In this document: positions 50,582-59,225 of the stretch, in pieces
How positions within the stretch are numbered: the first letter of the stretch is position 1
Layout: each line of letters opens with the position of its first letter
Source: CAVVDT01 sp963747005
GTDB taxonomy: Bacteria > Pseudomonadota > Alphaproteobacteria > Rhizobiales > Aestuariivirgaceae
Length of the DNA: 64,000 nucleotides
NCBI GenBank assembly: GCA_963747005.1
Contig: CAVVDT010000007.1
Coordinates: 248,001-312,000 of the forward strand
Reading direction: 5' to 3'
Program-made: the position numbers and the translations under genes
The notes under the pieces: model-generated
What the model was told of the DNA's origin: nothing
The model's database searches: none
What the model saw: only the letters and a program-made list of their open reading frames with translations

Positions 50582-51801
50582 GCCTTGCCCCATCCGACAA
50601 GACCGGCCAGACGCTGTGTCTGGCGTTTTACCACGTCGCTGGTGCGCTCTATGAAGGGTTCCATCCGATCGGGCCTGAGGCGGAAACAGGTGTTGTAGTA
50701 GCGCCAGCTCGAAAAGGCCAGCAACAGCGAGAACGGCAGCCACATGGTCAGATAGGGCGATACCCCGTTGAGGCGGGACACCAGCGCGCCCTGGTTGATC
50801 ACCTCGTTGAAGGCGACGACAATGGCCAGCGCCACGCCGAAGCGGTAGGCGCGATGGCCGCGCCGACGGCCCAGCGCGAAGGGCAGCGCCAGCATCGGCA
50901 GGATGAGAACGGTGGCGATGGATACCAGCCGCTTGTGAAGCTCGGAGCGCACCGCCGCGTAGGGCACCTTGTTCTGCGGATGCTCAAGGTCCTGGACCAG
51001 TTCCGGCAGGGTCAGCTCGCGCTGATCGTCGCCGCGTGGCCGAAACACCTTGTTGGTGATGCGCCCGAGCGGTGTATCGACCAGCGTGAAGGCTCCCACG
51101 ACGGCCTTCGGCAGTTCGCCGGTGTCTGAGGGCTTGGGCCATTTCGGGAGCTTGAGGCGCTGGCCGCTGTTGAGCCGCAGCACAGGCCGCGGATCGTTGG
51201 GAACCGAGATGAGCGACCCGCTGCGGGCGGTCACCGTCTCGCTGCCGCTGGTGCCGCGGTTGTCGAACAGGAAAATGCGCTCGAAGGAGTTCTGGCCGCG
51301 CGACAGCTTGTCGAGGATGAAGGTGCGCGAACCGGCCTGCATGAAAACGCCTTCCTCGGCCAGATAGAAGACCTGGACGTTCTTTACCGCGAACAGGACG
51401 GCACGATAGGCATAGCGGGTATGGGGTTGCAGCCAGCCGAGCATGACCACCGAAATCAGGCACAGCAGCATCGCCAGGGCGGCTACCGGGCGCGACAGGC
51501 GGGCGATGCCGATGCCTGAGGCCATGAAGGCGTCGATCTCGGAATCCTTCGACAGCTTGTTGAAGCCGAACAGCAGCCCCAGGAACATGGCGGCGGGGAC
51601 CGCAAGGCCGAGATAATGGGGCACCAGATAGGCCAGCAGCTCGAACACCACACTGAAGGAGTTCTTCTTGCCCAGGGTGACGTCGAGCAGGCGCACCATG
51701 CGTTCGGCGAGCAGCACCAAAAGGCCGATGGACATGGCCGTGAACAACGGCTTCAGCACCTGCCTGGTAATATAGCGATCGACGATGGTGATGTAGGCCA
51801 T
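50578..51801 (-). CDS. lptF: LptF-family permease (YjgP/YjgQ)
   Basis: This 407-residue partner of LptG starts MAYITIVDRYITRQVLKPLF. Membrane helices lie at about 15-120 and 300-375, with a periplasmic domain between. The N-terminal segment LLVLLAERMVRLLDVTLGKK is typical of YjgP. Its stop overlaps the lptG start as ATGA. A metallophosphoesterase gene lies 29 bp upstream on the same strand. Function is assigned by family; the cargo, lipopolysaccharide or sphingolipid, is open. Confidence 0.87.
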   Translation of the reverse strand: MAYITIVDRYITRQVLKPLFTAMSIGLLVLLAERMVRLLDVTLGKKNSFSVVFELLAYLVPHYLGLAVPAAMFLGLLFGFNKLSKDSEIDAFMASGIGIARLSRPVAALAMLLCLISVVMLGWLQPHTRYAYRAVLFAVKNVQVFYLAEEGVFMQAGSRTFILDKLSRGQNSFERIFLFDNRGTSGSETVTARSGSLISVPNDPRPVLRLNSGQRLKLPKWPKPSDTGELPKAVVGAFTLVDTPLGRITNKVFRPRGDDQRELTLPELVQDLEHPQNKVPYAAVRSELHKRLVSIATVLILPMLALPFALGRRRGHRAYRFGVALAIVVAFNEVINQGALVSRLNGVSPYLTMWLPFSLLLAFSSWRYYNTCFRLRPDRMEPFIERTSDVVKRQTQRLAGLVGWGKA

Positions 51802-51830
51802 GGGCTAGTTCAGGTTTATGGCGTTGGCGA

Positions 51831-52787
51831 TCATGAGGCGGTGCCCGGCTTTGGCACAAGCACGGCATCGACATCCGACCCGGCCAGCTGGAAAGCGTCC
51901 TTGTCCACCATGGTGCCGGTGGCCTCATGCCAAGCGCGGACGGATACGTCAATGCGCCAGGCGCCGGCCCAACGTCTGATGCGATAGAGATACCAAGCTG
52001 CGGCGGATTTGTGACCCGATGCGATGGCGGAAGCCGAAGGGGCGCCGATCACCGGCACCGGCCCGTAGCGGCTGGCGAGCAGGGTGCGCATGTGGATGTG
52101 GTTGTGGCCATGCAGCACCAGTTCGGCGCCTTCGCGCTCGAGCACGCCCTTCAGCGCCTCGGCGTCCTCCAGCGCCTTGCGGGGTACGGCCTGGCCGGGT
52201 AGCGGCGGATGGTGGATAAGCACGACGCGACAGAAGCCGCGCTGCCTCAAGTCCGAAAGGATGCCGGCGAGCGCCTCGATCTGGCGTGTCCCGAGGCGAC
52301 CCGATGCCCGGTGCCAGGCAACCGGCACGGCGCTCGACAGGGCGATGAGCGCCACGTTGCGGCGCTGGCGCACGAAGGGAAAGGCAAGCGGCGATGCCTT
52401 GTCGGTGCCTGAAACCCGCATGTCGCCGGTCATGTAGTCGGCCCAGTGGCCAAGGCCGTCGGCCCACGGCACCGCGACATAGGCATCATGGTTGCCGGGC
52501 ACCACGGTGATATCGCGGGGTCTGCCATGGGCTTCGAGCCAGGCGCGGGCGCGAACGAATTCGCCCGGCAGGGCAATATTGGCCAGGTCGCCGGTGAGAG
52601 CGATGTGCTCAGGGGCACGGGCGGCGATATCGGCCATGACGGCGGCAAGCACTTCGGGGCGGTGAATGGCCCGGCGGCGAAAGCGCCAGGAGCAATAGCC
52701 GATGAAGCGCTTGCCCAGGAGCTGGCCCGGCCGCACATCGCACAGTGGCGCCAGATGCGGATCGGTGATGTGGGCGAGGGTGAACAT
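51831..52787 (-). CDS. Calcineurin-like metallophosphoesterase
   Basis: This 318-residue enzyme has all the family metal motifs: HITDPHL near residue 6, LTGDLAN near 67, PGNHDAYV near 99, IHHPPLPG near 180 and LHGHNHIHMR near 223. It hydrolyses a phosphoester or pyrophosphate; LpxH-type UDP-sugar lipid hydrolases share these motifs. The start was set at the ATG of MFTLAHITDPHL. It lies in the minus-strand run of lipid-kinase and lptFG genes, so a lipid-linked phosphate is a reasonable guess. Confidence 0.8.
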   Translation of the reverse strand: MFTLAHITDPHLAPLCDVRPGQLLGKRFIGYCSWRFRRRAIHRPEVLAAVMADIAARAPEHIALTGDLANIALPGEFVRARAWLEAHGRPRDITVVPGNHDAYVAVPWADGLGHWADYMTGDMRVSGTDKASPLAFPFVRQRRNVALIALSSAVPVAWHRASGRLGTRQIEALAGILSDLRQRGFCRVVLIHHPPLPGQAVPRKALEDAEALKGVLEREGAELVLHGHNHIHMRTLLASRYGPVPVIGAPSASAIASGHKSAAAWYLYRIRRWAGAWRIDVSVRAWHEATGTMVDKDAFQLAGSDVDAVLVPKPGTAS

Positions 52788-52810
52788 CGATACAGAACGG
52801 CTCCGGCCAG

Positions 52811-52870
52811 AGCAGTATCCGAAAAGCGAAAGCATTTTTCAGATCATGCTCTATCTCATTAGAATCGATC
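52811..52870. repeat. Intergenic palindromic repeat, family B, inverted copy
   Basis: Read on the minus strand this segment has GATCGATTC, then GAGCATGATC, an A/T-rich centre with CTTTTCGG, and ends CTGCTC. That is the layout of the 62205-62315 copy's second half. It lies just upstream of the metallophosphoesterase gene. Confidence 0.6.
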
Positions 52871-52987
52871 AGGTTTATCGCTTTGAATCGACCCGGTCCA
52901 AAGTGATCCTGATCCAGCGGCGGCGATTCCCCGAAAAGCGCGTTGCCAGGGAGATGGTGGCTGTTTACGCGCAAGGACTACCGGGGT

Positions 52988-53662
52988 TCAAGTCTCGTGC
53001 GCGATGTCCTCATTGCCCCGGCTTCGACAGAGCCCGGCAAGCCGGGCCGCATTCACCTCCAGCGGGGCCGTGCCGTCCAGCCTGACGATGCGAACGGTGG
53101 TGTGGCGGGCAAAGAGATCGAGGATTGTCTCGTACAGGGCGCGCAAAGGGTCGAGCCGCGCGGCGATCTCGGGAGGTTCCAGCGAATCAAAGCGGCTGTT
53201 GCCGCCGCGGCGGGCAGCGATGCGGCTCGATGCCATGTCGGTCGGGACTTCGATCCACACCAGCACATCCGGTGCGAAGGGGCGGAGCGCGGCGACGGCG
53301 GCGGCGAGCGCCTGATCGGAACAGCCTTGCGATTCGATCAGCATCGACCACAGCTTTTGCGCCAGGCCCTGGTCGATGACGACCGGCAGGCGGTTGTCGC
53401 GGCGGTAGTAGCGCGCCACGGTGACGATCTCGAAGGCGCGGCCCAAGCGGTCGAGGGTGAGCGGGCGGGTGGTGAAGGCAAGGCGGAAGGCAGCGACGGC
53501 GAACCGCCACAGGTCGCGGCCCGGTTGTACCCGTGTCACGGCGATGTCGCGACGCCCGAGATGGGGGTCATCGATCAGGGCGCACAGGCTGGACTTGCCG
53601 GCACCGGGCAGGCCGGCCAGTTCGATGATGGGCGGCCGGTTGAGCGCTGCCGCGGCGGTCAT
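52988..53662 (-). CDS. P-loop kinase (thymidylate kinase-like)
   Basis: This 224-residue protein has a Walker A motif in IIELAGLPGAGKSSL near residue 18, and a DQGLAQKLWSM segment near residue 97 typical of small-molecule kinases. It is not a standard dTMP kinase in length or flanking motifs. It probably phosphorylates a sugar, nucleotide or lipid head group. It lies between a glycosyltransferase gene and the metallophosphoesterase on the same strand, with a 200-bp gap that carries a family B repeat. Confidence 0.65.
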   Translation of the reverse strand: MTAAAALNRPPIIELAGLPGAGKSSLCALIDDPHLGRRDIAVTRVQPGRDLWRFAVAAFRLAFTTRPLTLDRLGRAFEIVTVARYYRRDNRLPVVIDQGLAQKLWSMLIESQGCSDQALAAAVAALRPFAPDVLVWIEVPTDMASSRIAARRGGNSRFDSLEPPEIAARLDPLRALYETILDLFARHTTVRIVRLDGTAPLEVNAARLAGLCRSRGNEDIAHET

Positions 53663-53674
53663 GGGGCTGCCCAG

Positions 53675-54388
53675 CTAGCCATCACTGTTGCGCCGGCGTC
53701 GCCTGGTGCGCCACATGGCCGGCCACACGAGGGCGTTGATCAGCGCCTTCAGCAGTCTCGATCGGGTGTTGAAACCCTTGATGTGGAGGATGAACGGGTC
53801 GGGCTCGCTGCCCAGCCCGAAGACGGGAATGAAGCGCTTGTTGTATTCCGGCCCGAAGACATAGAACCTTATGTCGGCGAGCCACAGCGCCTCGCGGAAG
53901 GGGATCTGGTCGCGGGTGAAGTTGCCGGCCTTGTAGATGTCGCACCAGGAGGCAAACAGCGCATCGACGGCGGGGCACTTGCGGTAGAGGAGGACGCCGC
54001 AATTGATCTGCGGAAAGGCCTGGGGGATGGTGACGACGTTGTGGCGCAGGCGCTTGGCGCGGTCCCTGAAACGCACATGGGCGCCGGCCATCTCGAAGCG
54101 GTCGAGCAGGGCAAACAGGTCGTGCAGGTCGCTGGTCACACGGATGTCACTGTCGAGGTAGAGAGTGCGCTGATAAGGCGTGTCGCCGACATATTCGTGC
54201 TTGCGGCGGGTGCTGCCGTCCTCGATGCGGCCGATGAAGTCGAACACCGGGTCGCTCACCGGCTGGTCGGAATAGATGGCGATCTTCAGCCACGGATTGG
54301 TGGCGGCCACGGAATGGGCCGCCTCGACGGCGGCGGCGGTGTAATGAGCGCCCGTCACGACGAACAGGGCGCCGGCCTCATCCTGCAT
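53675..54388 (-). CDS. Nucleotide-diphospho-sugar glycosyltransferase (GT-A fold)
   Basis: This 237-residue enzyme has a GT-A type domain with the DxD motif in RTLYLDSDIRVTSDL near residue 75 and a later QINCGVLLYRKC segment near residue 128, which resembles GT8/GT77-like enzymes. It transfers a sugar from a nucleotide donor. It ends 12 bp before the kinase gene on the same strand. Involvement in glycosylating the local lipid or a surface glycan is likely; the acceptor is unknown. Confidence 0.7.
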   Translation of the reverse strand: MQDEAGALFVVTGAHYTAAAVEAAHSVAATNPWLKIAIYSDQPVSDPVFDFIGRIEDGSTRRKHEYVGDTPYQRTLYLDSDIRVTSDLHDLFALLDRFEMAGAHVRFRDRAKRLRHNVVTIPQAFPQINCGVLLYRKCPAVDALFASWCDIYKAGNFTRDQIPFREALWLADIRFYVFGPEYNKRFIPVFGLGSEPDPFILHIKGFNTRSRLLKALINALVWPAMWRTRRRRRNSDG

Positions 54389-54970
54389 GGCTCGCGGGCT
54401 CCTCCAACGCGTGTGCGTCTACCACGCCGAAGGCGGCAACAAAACCTCCTGATTGGTTGCAGGGTCTGCTGAAGCCGGATGCCGGCTCCCCTCCTCCTTG
54501 TGGGGGGTGAAGGGAGCGGGCACGGCTTCTCGCCTCCGCTGGCGTTTTGGCCGCGAAGGTCCCGGGGGGTTGGGAAAAGCGCCGGTCGAGCGCTTGACTG
54601 TTGTAGAGGGTGCGCTTGCCGGCGCTTTCCCCGTGGCCTTGTGGACGGGCGGCTGGAGTCTTTAACACATGAATTGCTCGCCTGACGGGCATGCCGGATA
54701 ACGGCTATTGCAGGCCGGCCGGCACCAGTTCACCGTCAGGGTCACTGCCCTTCACGCGCGTCCGGACCGTAGTATCCGGACCCCTGAGCCAGGACACACC
54801 CGCACCCCGGTTCAGCGTTGTCCGTCACAACGCGGAACGGAGAGCCACACTTGCCTCCCCGTGACCGGACGGCTCGCGAGCCACGCCCCGGGAGTGGGAG
54901 ACAGGTGGAACGAACATAGAACAATTTAGTCCGCTTGTCAAGACTTGATTGCCATATTTTGCAATTTATT

Positions 54971-55088
54971 CCCCATTCCTCTCCACCGTCATGCCGGTAC
55001 TTGATACCGGCATCCGTTCAGCTGGCCGCGCGGCTGGCTGAGACCCTGGCGGAATAGACCCCGTGGTCAAGCCACGGGGTGACGGGGG
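54971..55088. repeat. Intergenic repeat, family A, copy 1
   Basis: This unit of about 115 bp contains two short stem-loops: ATGCCGGTA/TACCGGCAT around five bases, and CCCCGTGG/CCACGGGG around TCAAG. Copies 2 and 3 follow at 55131-55246 and 55346-55458. The sequence between stems is also shared (GGCGGAATAGACCCCGTGG). Confidence 0.85.
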
Positions 55089-55130
55089 TGGGGGCGGGTG
55101 GCCGTGATTGACGGAACCATGACCGCTAAC

Positions 55131-55246
55131 CCCATTCCTCTTCATCGTCATGCCGGTACTCGATACCGGCATCCATGCCGCTGGCCGCGCGGCTGGCTGG
55201 GGCCCTGGCGGAATAGACCCCGTGGTCAAGCCACGGGGTGACGGGG
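55131..55246. repeat. Intergenic repeat, family A, copy 2
   Basis: This is the same two-hairpin unit as copy 1, with a few substitutions: CGATACCGG for TGATACCGG and GGGGCCCTGG for GAGACCCTGG. Confidence 0.85.
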
Positions 55247-55345
55247 AGCGAGGGTGGAGTGCGTGGCCTCCGGGCCGTCGGGTCAGGCCCGACGATGACA
55301 CTTGGGGCGAGAGCGGAAGAAAAGCGCGATGCTTTCGTTCATTGC

Positions 55346-55458
55346 CTCTCTCCACCGTCATGCCGGTACTTGATACCGGCATCCATGCCGCTGGCGTCGC
55401 GGCTGGCTGAGGCCCTGGCGGAATAGACCCCGTGGTCAAGCCACGGGATGACGGGGGG
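55346..55458. repeat. Intergenic repeat, family A, copy 3
   Basis: This is the third unit. Its second stem has one mismatch (CCACGGGATG instead of CCACGGGGTG). It is followed by a related GGCCCGACGATGACA motif that also occurs between copies 2 and 3. Confidence 0.85.
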
Positions 55459-55539
55459 CGAGCGGCGATGATCGAGGGGCAATGCCGTGTAGCTCCAGGG
55501 TCGCCGGGGCGGGCCCGACGATGACATTTTGGGGGCGGG

Positions 55540-57045
55540 TCAGCGGGCGGCGAGGCGATGCCAGATGGCGCGCTTGGCATCGAGCAGCACATCCTCGTAA
55601 GGCCGGGTGGCGTCGATTTCCACCACCTCCGTGCCGGGAAAGGCGAGGCGGACGATGATTTCGCATTTACGCTCGATGGTGGCGGCGTCGTGGTCCGGCT
55701 TGCGGCGATGAGCGGTTTCGGGATCGACCAGCAGCTTGATCAGGAGGTCGGGACCGAGGCGGGCGGCTTCGTCGTACATGGGCAATTCGCGCCGCGCGGC
55801 CCAATCGAAGCCGCGGCCGTCCTGCAGCTTGGGGCCGTCGGAGATGCCGTTAACCTGGCTTTGCGGATAGCGGTCGGCGACGACGAGGCTGCCGCGGGCG
55901 GTCAGGCGGCGCGACAGGCGCAACAGCTTGATCTTGTGGCGCATCAGCGGCAACTGGTGCAGTTCCACCAGGCGCGAGAAAAAGCCGTACCGCTCCGCGC
56001 TTGCTCCGGGCTTGCGCGGCGGGCGGGCGGTGCGCGAAGCCCGCAAAGGCTTGACGGCCGCCTTGACGGTGCGCCGCAGCCAGTCGAACGGGCCGCTACC
56101 GCCATCGCCGGAGCCCATGTAGACCGGATAGACGTCGAGCTTGAAGCGCAGCCATTTCATGAGGTCGCGGGTGAGGGTGCTCTTGCCGGAGCCGTCGGAG
56201 CCGATGACGGCAATGATGAGGCCGCCTTGGGGAAGCGTCTTGCCGGTCTGCCACGGCAAATGTGCCAGCCGTCCCGCCTGCGCCACCACCATGCGGGTAT
56301 TGCGGAAGATCGCCAGTCCGAGGGCGGACCACCAGCCCATGCGGCGATCAGCGGCGAGGCGGCGATAAAGCGCTTTGGCGGTGGGGATGACATCGCCTGC
56401 CTTTATTTCTGAAGTCGAAAGCAGCGCCGTAACCGGGGCGATTTCGGCATCGAGGCGCAGTTGATGCATGAGCACCGCAAGGCGTGCGGCATCGGCGTCG
56501 TGGCGGAGCCAGTTCAGTTCGCGCACGATCTGTCGCGGGATGCGGGCGCCGATGAGCCGGCGCTGCGGCGGCATCTTCGCCCAGATGCGTACCAGAAGGA
56601 TGACGAATTCCAGTTCGGCTGCCGGGATGGGCCAGCCGCTCGCCTGGTCGCGGCGCAGGTTGGCGAGGAGGACATCCTCCCAGGGGATATGCAGGTGCTT
56701 GACCCGTTTCAGGCCGGTGAGCAGGGCATAATGGACATGCAGATGCAAGAAACCGCCCGATGCCCGGTCGAAGGCCAGCCAGTCCTCGACGCCCGGATAG
56801 GAAGCCCAGGGCTGGCTGATGATCCGGACAATCGATTGCGCGGTCATGGCGGCCTCGAAGGCCTGGCGGTCGGCGGGGGCGACGTAGAGGTCGATGTCGG
56901 TCTCACCGGCCAGCGCCTCGGCCAGATGATCGTTGCTTTTCCAATGGCAAAAGTGCACACCCGCCGCGGACAGCGCCCGGTTGAGGTCGACTGCGGCCGC
57001 AAGGGCCGGCGGCCGGGCATCCGCGGTCTGGTGCATTTCGGGCAT
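55540..57045 (-). CDS. Nucleotidyltransferase-thymidylate kinase-like fusion protein
   Basis: This 501-residue protein has two parts. Residues about 20-160 resemble an uncharacterised nucleotidyltransferase (HFCHWKSNDHLAEALAGETDIDLYV, with the paired Asp residues). Residues about 275-500 form a P-loop kinase domain (IIAVIGSDGSGKSTLTRDL) with a later VVADRYPQSQVNG segment, as in thymidylate kinase-like proteins. Similar fusions occur in polysaccharide loci. The start is the ATG of MPEMHQTADA. It is upstream of the family A repeats and divergent from the GT4 gene. Confidence 0.75.
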   Translation of the reverse strand: MPEMHQTADARPPALAAAVDLNRALSAAGVHFCHWKSNDHLAEALAGETDIDLYVAPADRQAFEAAMTAQSIVRIISQPWASYPGVEDWLAFDRASGGFLHLHVHYALLTGLKRVKHLHIPWEDVLLANLRRDQASGWPIPAAELEFVILLVRIWAKMPPQRRLIGARIPRQIVRELNWLRHDADAARLAVLMHQLRLDAEIAPVTALLSTSEIKAGDVIPTAKALYRRLAADRRMGWWSALGLAIFRNTRMVVAQAGRLAHLPWQTGKTLPQGGLIIAVIGSDGSGKSTLTRDLMKWLRFKLDVYPVYMGSGDGGSGPFDWLRRTVKAAVKPLRASRTARPPRKPGASAERYGFFSRLVELHQLPLMRHKIKLLRLSRRLTARGSLVVADRYPQSQVNGISDGPKLQDGRGFDWAARRELPMYDEAARLGPDLLIKLLVDPETAHRRKPDHDAATIERKCEIIVRLAFPGTEVVEIDATRPYEDVLLDAKRAIWHRLAAR

Positions 57046-57208
57046 GAACGCTCGTCCTCGCGTGCCGGCATCCCTTGGCGGTCCGGCGCGCGGGCGCATT
57101 GATCCGGCATCGGCGCGGCGGAATCAATAGGCGGGGTTTTGCGGATTTGCCACGTTCCTCGCCAGCGGCTATTATCGCACCGCTTCTCGACATTCGGTCA
57201 ACGGCTCC

Positions 57209-58396
57209 ATGACACCCAACCGGCCCGATCTCAGCGTACTCGGTTATGACCTGAGGGCCAGCGGCGTGGTGCGCAATGCCTTGCGTATCGCCGGCGCCGC
57301 CCACGCGGCGGGCCTGAAGACGCAATTGTGGGTGGCGCGCGCCGACGGGCCGCTGCGCGCCGAGGTGCCCGAGGGCATCGCCGTCAGGGATGCCGGATGG
57401 CGCGGCGCCCCGATGGTGGGCAGAAGCCTCGATCTGGCCCTGTCGCTCAGGGCGTTCGCGGCCTATCTGCACGACACCCGGCCGTGCATCGCGCTGTCGT
57501 CGGGCAACCACATGCATACCGCAGCGAGCCTTGCCTATCGCCTGGCCGGGGCGCCGCGCGATGTGTCGCTATGGGCAAGGGCCAGCAACGCCACGCTGCA
57601 GACGCCGCTGTCGGCCTATCTCGGCCACCCGCTGCCGCGCCCGGTGGCTGGTCTCATCGACTTCGGCAACGGGCTGCAATATCGCGGCTTCGACCGTATC
57701 ATCGCGGTCAGCGAGGAACTGGCGAGTGCACTCAGGCGCGACCTGGGCATCGCGCGCCAGCGGATCAGCGTCATCGCCAATGGCGTCGATGTGGCCGACG
57801 TGGCGCGCCAGGCCGCCGCCCGGCTGGACGATCCGTGGTTCACCAAGGACAACACGCCGGTCATCGTCTCGGCGGGGCGCCTGTCGCGACAGAAGAATTT
57901 CGGCGACCTCATCCGCGCCATGGCCCGGGTGCGGCGCACCCAGCCGGTGCGGCTGGTCATTCTGGGCGACGGCCCGCCGCGCCAGCGCCGCGAACTGGAG
58001 GGCATCGCCCGCTCGCTGGGCGTGACGGACGACCTGCGGCTGCCGGGTTTCGAGGCCAATCCCTACCGCTTCATGGCGCATGCCTCGGTGTTTGCCATAT
58101 CGTCCCTGTGGGAAGGTGCCAGCAACGTGGTACTGGAGGCGCTGGCGGCCGGGGCGCCGGTGGCGGCCTACAGCTGCCCGACCGGCATCCGCGAGGTGCT
58201 CGATCCGCTGGGCAGCGAGGCCGTGGTCAATCCGCACGACGTGGATGGCCTCGCCGGCGGCATCCTTCAGCGCATGGCGCGTCCACGCGACGAAGGGCGG
58301 CTCAAGGCGCATGCCGCCCGCTTCGGGCTGAGCGAGATGCTGGAGGCCTATGTGGCGAGCTTTTCGCGGGCGCTCGGCGCCGCACCGGCCGGGTGA
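57209..58396 (+). CDS. Glycosyltransferase family 4
   Basis: This 395-residue GT-B enzyme has the donor-binding motifs of GT4: ISVIANGVDVADV near residue 190, VSAGRLSRQKNFGDLIRAMA near 223 and SSLWEGASNVVLEALAAGAPV near 300, with the conserved glutamates. It transfers a sugar from a nucleotide donor to an acceptor outside or inside the cytoplasmic leaflet. It is convergent with the NTP-transferase gene. In this locus a lipid-linked or surface-glycan acceptor is likely. Confidence 0.88.
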   Translation: MTPNRPDLSVLGYDLRASGVVRNALRIAGAAHAAGLKTQLWVARADGPLRAEVPEGIAVRDAGWRGAPMVGRSLDLALSLRAFAAYLHDTRPCIALSSGNHMHTAASLAYRLAGAPRDVSLWARASNATLQTPLSAYLGHPLPRPVAGLIDFGNGLQYRGFDRIIAVSEELASALRRDLGIARQRISVIANGVDVADVARQAAARLDDPWFTKDNTPVIVSAGRLSRQKNFGDLIRAMARVRRTQPVRLVILGDGPPRQRRELEGIARSLGVTDDLRLPGFEANPYRFMAHASVFAISSLWEGASNVVLEALAAGAPVAAYSCPTGIREVLDPLGSEAVVNPHDVDGLAGGILQRMARPRDEGRLKAHAARFGLSEMLEAYVASFSRALGAAPAG

Positions 58397-58433
58397 TTGA
58401 TTCGACCGAGGTAAACATCGTGCTCTAACCCCG

Positions 58434-59225
58434 TCAGCGCCGCGCGAAGATTTCCTCTACCAGCATCTTGTCCTCGGGCTTGTCGACGTCGATGGCGGCT
58501 TCAGCCATGGGCATGATCACCGGACGGGCGATGACGCCGATACGCTCCGAGGCGAGGCGGAAGGCGGCATCGAGGTTGAGGGTGCCGGTGAGATAGCGCA
58601 CCAGCGGCGTCAGGCCGAACGCCGACACCAGCTTCACCGGGTTCTTGCGGTTTGCCTCGATCTGCTCCCAGAAGGCGATGGCCTCGAGGCCGCGCGGCGT
58701 CAGGAAGCCGAAGAGATTGCAGCCCGATACCCGGTCGCGGCCAAACGCCAAAAAGGTGCGCACGGCGTGCGGGTAGCGCCCGAGGATGGTCTCGGCGCGG
58801 GCCAGGCCGGCCGTCACGTCGGCGCCGGCGACCTCCGAGGCTGACAGGAAATGATCGAGCATGGCCTTATCAAGCAGGGCGTGGTCGGCGGTGGTCACCA
58901 GTACCGGGCCGTCGAAGCCGCCGGCGGCGATGGCAGCCGCCGTGGAGGCGGCGGCACTGTTGCGGGCCGCGACCAGCTCGATCCGGGCGATCAGCGAGCC
59001 GAGTGCCGGCGCCACGGGCGTGCCTTCCTCGATCACCACCACGATGCGCTTGATGTCGGGATGGCGGGCGAGGGTGCGCACCACCCGCGTCAGCATGGCC
59101 TCGCCGGCCACCGGCAGCAGGCACTTGTGGGTGACACCATAGGCCATCGACAGCTTGTCGCCGGGGCGCGAGGCGGCCAACACCACGGCATGCCAGGGGG
59201 TGCGGGCAGCGGCGGGGGTGCTCAT
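58434..59225 (-). CDS. MobA-like/sugar nucleotidyltransferase family protein
   Basis: This 263-residue protein has the NTP_transf_3 pattern: HAVVLAASRPGDKLSMAYGV, THKCLLPVAGEAMLTRVVRT, and VLVTTADHALLD near residue 105. Here DHA stands where the family often has a DxP metal motif. It probably activates a sugar phosphate or alditol phosphate with CTP or GTP. Its ATG overlaps the stop of the putative ceramide synthase, so it is part of the ABC transporter operon. A head-group donor for the local lipid is a plausible product. Confidence 0.72.
   Translation of the reverse strand: MSTPAAARTPWHAVVLAASRPGDKLSMAYGVTHKCLLPVAGEAMLTRVVRTLARHPDIKRIVVVIEEGTPVAPALGSLIARIELVAARNSAAASTAAAIAAGGFDGPVLVTTADHALLDKAMLDHFLSASEVAGADVTAGLARAETILGRYPHAVRTFLAFGRDRVSGCNLFGFLTPRGLEAIAFWEQIEANRKNPVKLVSAFGLTPLVRYLTGTLNLDAAFRLASERIGVIARPVIMPMAEAAIDVDKPEDKMLVEEIFARR

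Larger units (their letters stand above)
54389..55539. other. Long intergenic region without a convincing gene
   Basis: This 1,151-bp stretch separates two minus-strand genes. Its right half is filled by three copies of a palindromic repeat. The left half (54400-54950) holds GC-rich, structured sequence, including a hairpin at about 54808-54840 with the stem GCGTTGT/ACAACGC. An AT-rich tract is at 54910-54975. Open frames here read only repeat-derived text and were not taken as genes. A promoter for the glycosyltransferase gene probably lies near 54389-54420. Confidence 0.6.

Noticed and set aside
49400..50698. Plus-strand open frame opposite lptG
   Set aside because: Low-complexity Q/R/D/H-rich shadow of a membrane protein gene.
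52943..54472. Plus-strand open frame of about 500 codons opposite kinase and glycosyltransferase
   Set aside because: Antisense to two genes with recognisable motifs and runs through the intergenic gap between them.
54775..54860. Possible 6S RNA, because of a CCCCTGAGCC word before a hairpin
   Set aside because: The long closing stem and central bubble of 6S RNA could not be drawn around it; kept only as an unassigned structured tract.
54971..55458. Possible CRISPR array
   Set aside because: Units are over 100 bp, only three in number and unevenly spaced, with internal hairpins; no cas genes are nearby.
54966..55592. Minus-strand frame with repeated GLTTGSIPPG units, like a repeat protein
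   Set aside because: It is a translation of the family A intergenic repeats, without ribosome-binding site or family.
57328..58428. Second plus-strand frame over the GT4 gene
   Set aside because: Shadow frame rich in G/R/A; the GT4 frame carries the donor-binding motifs.
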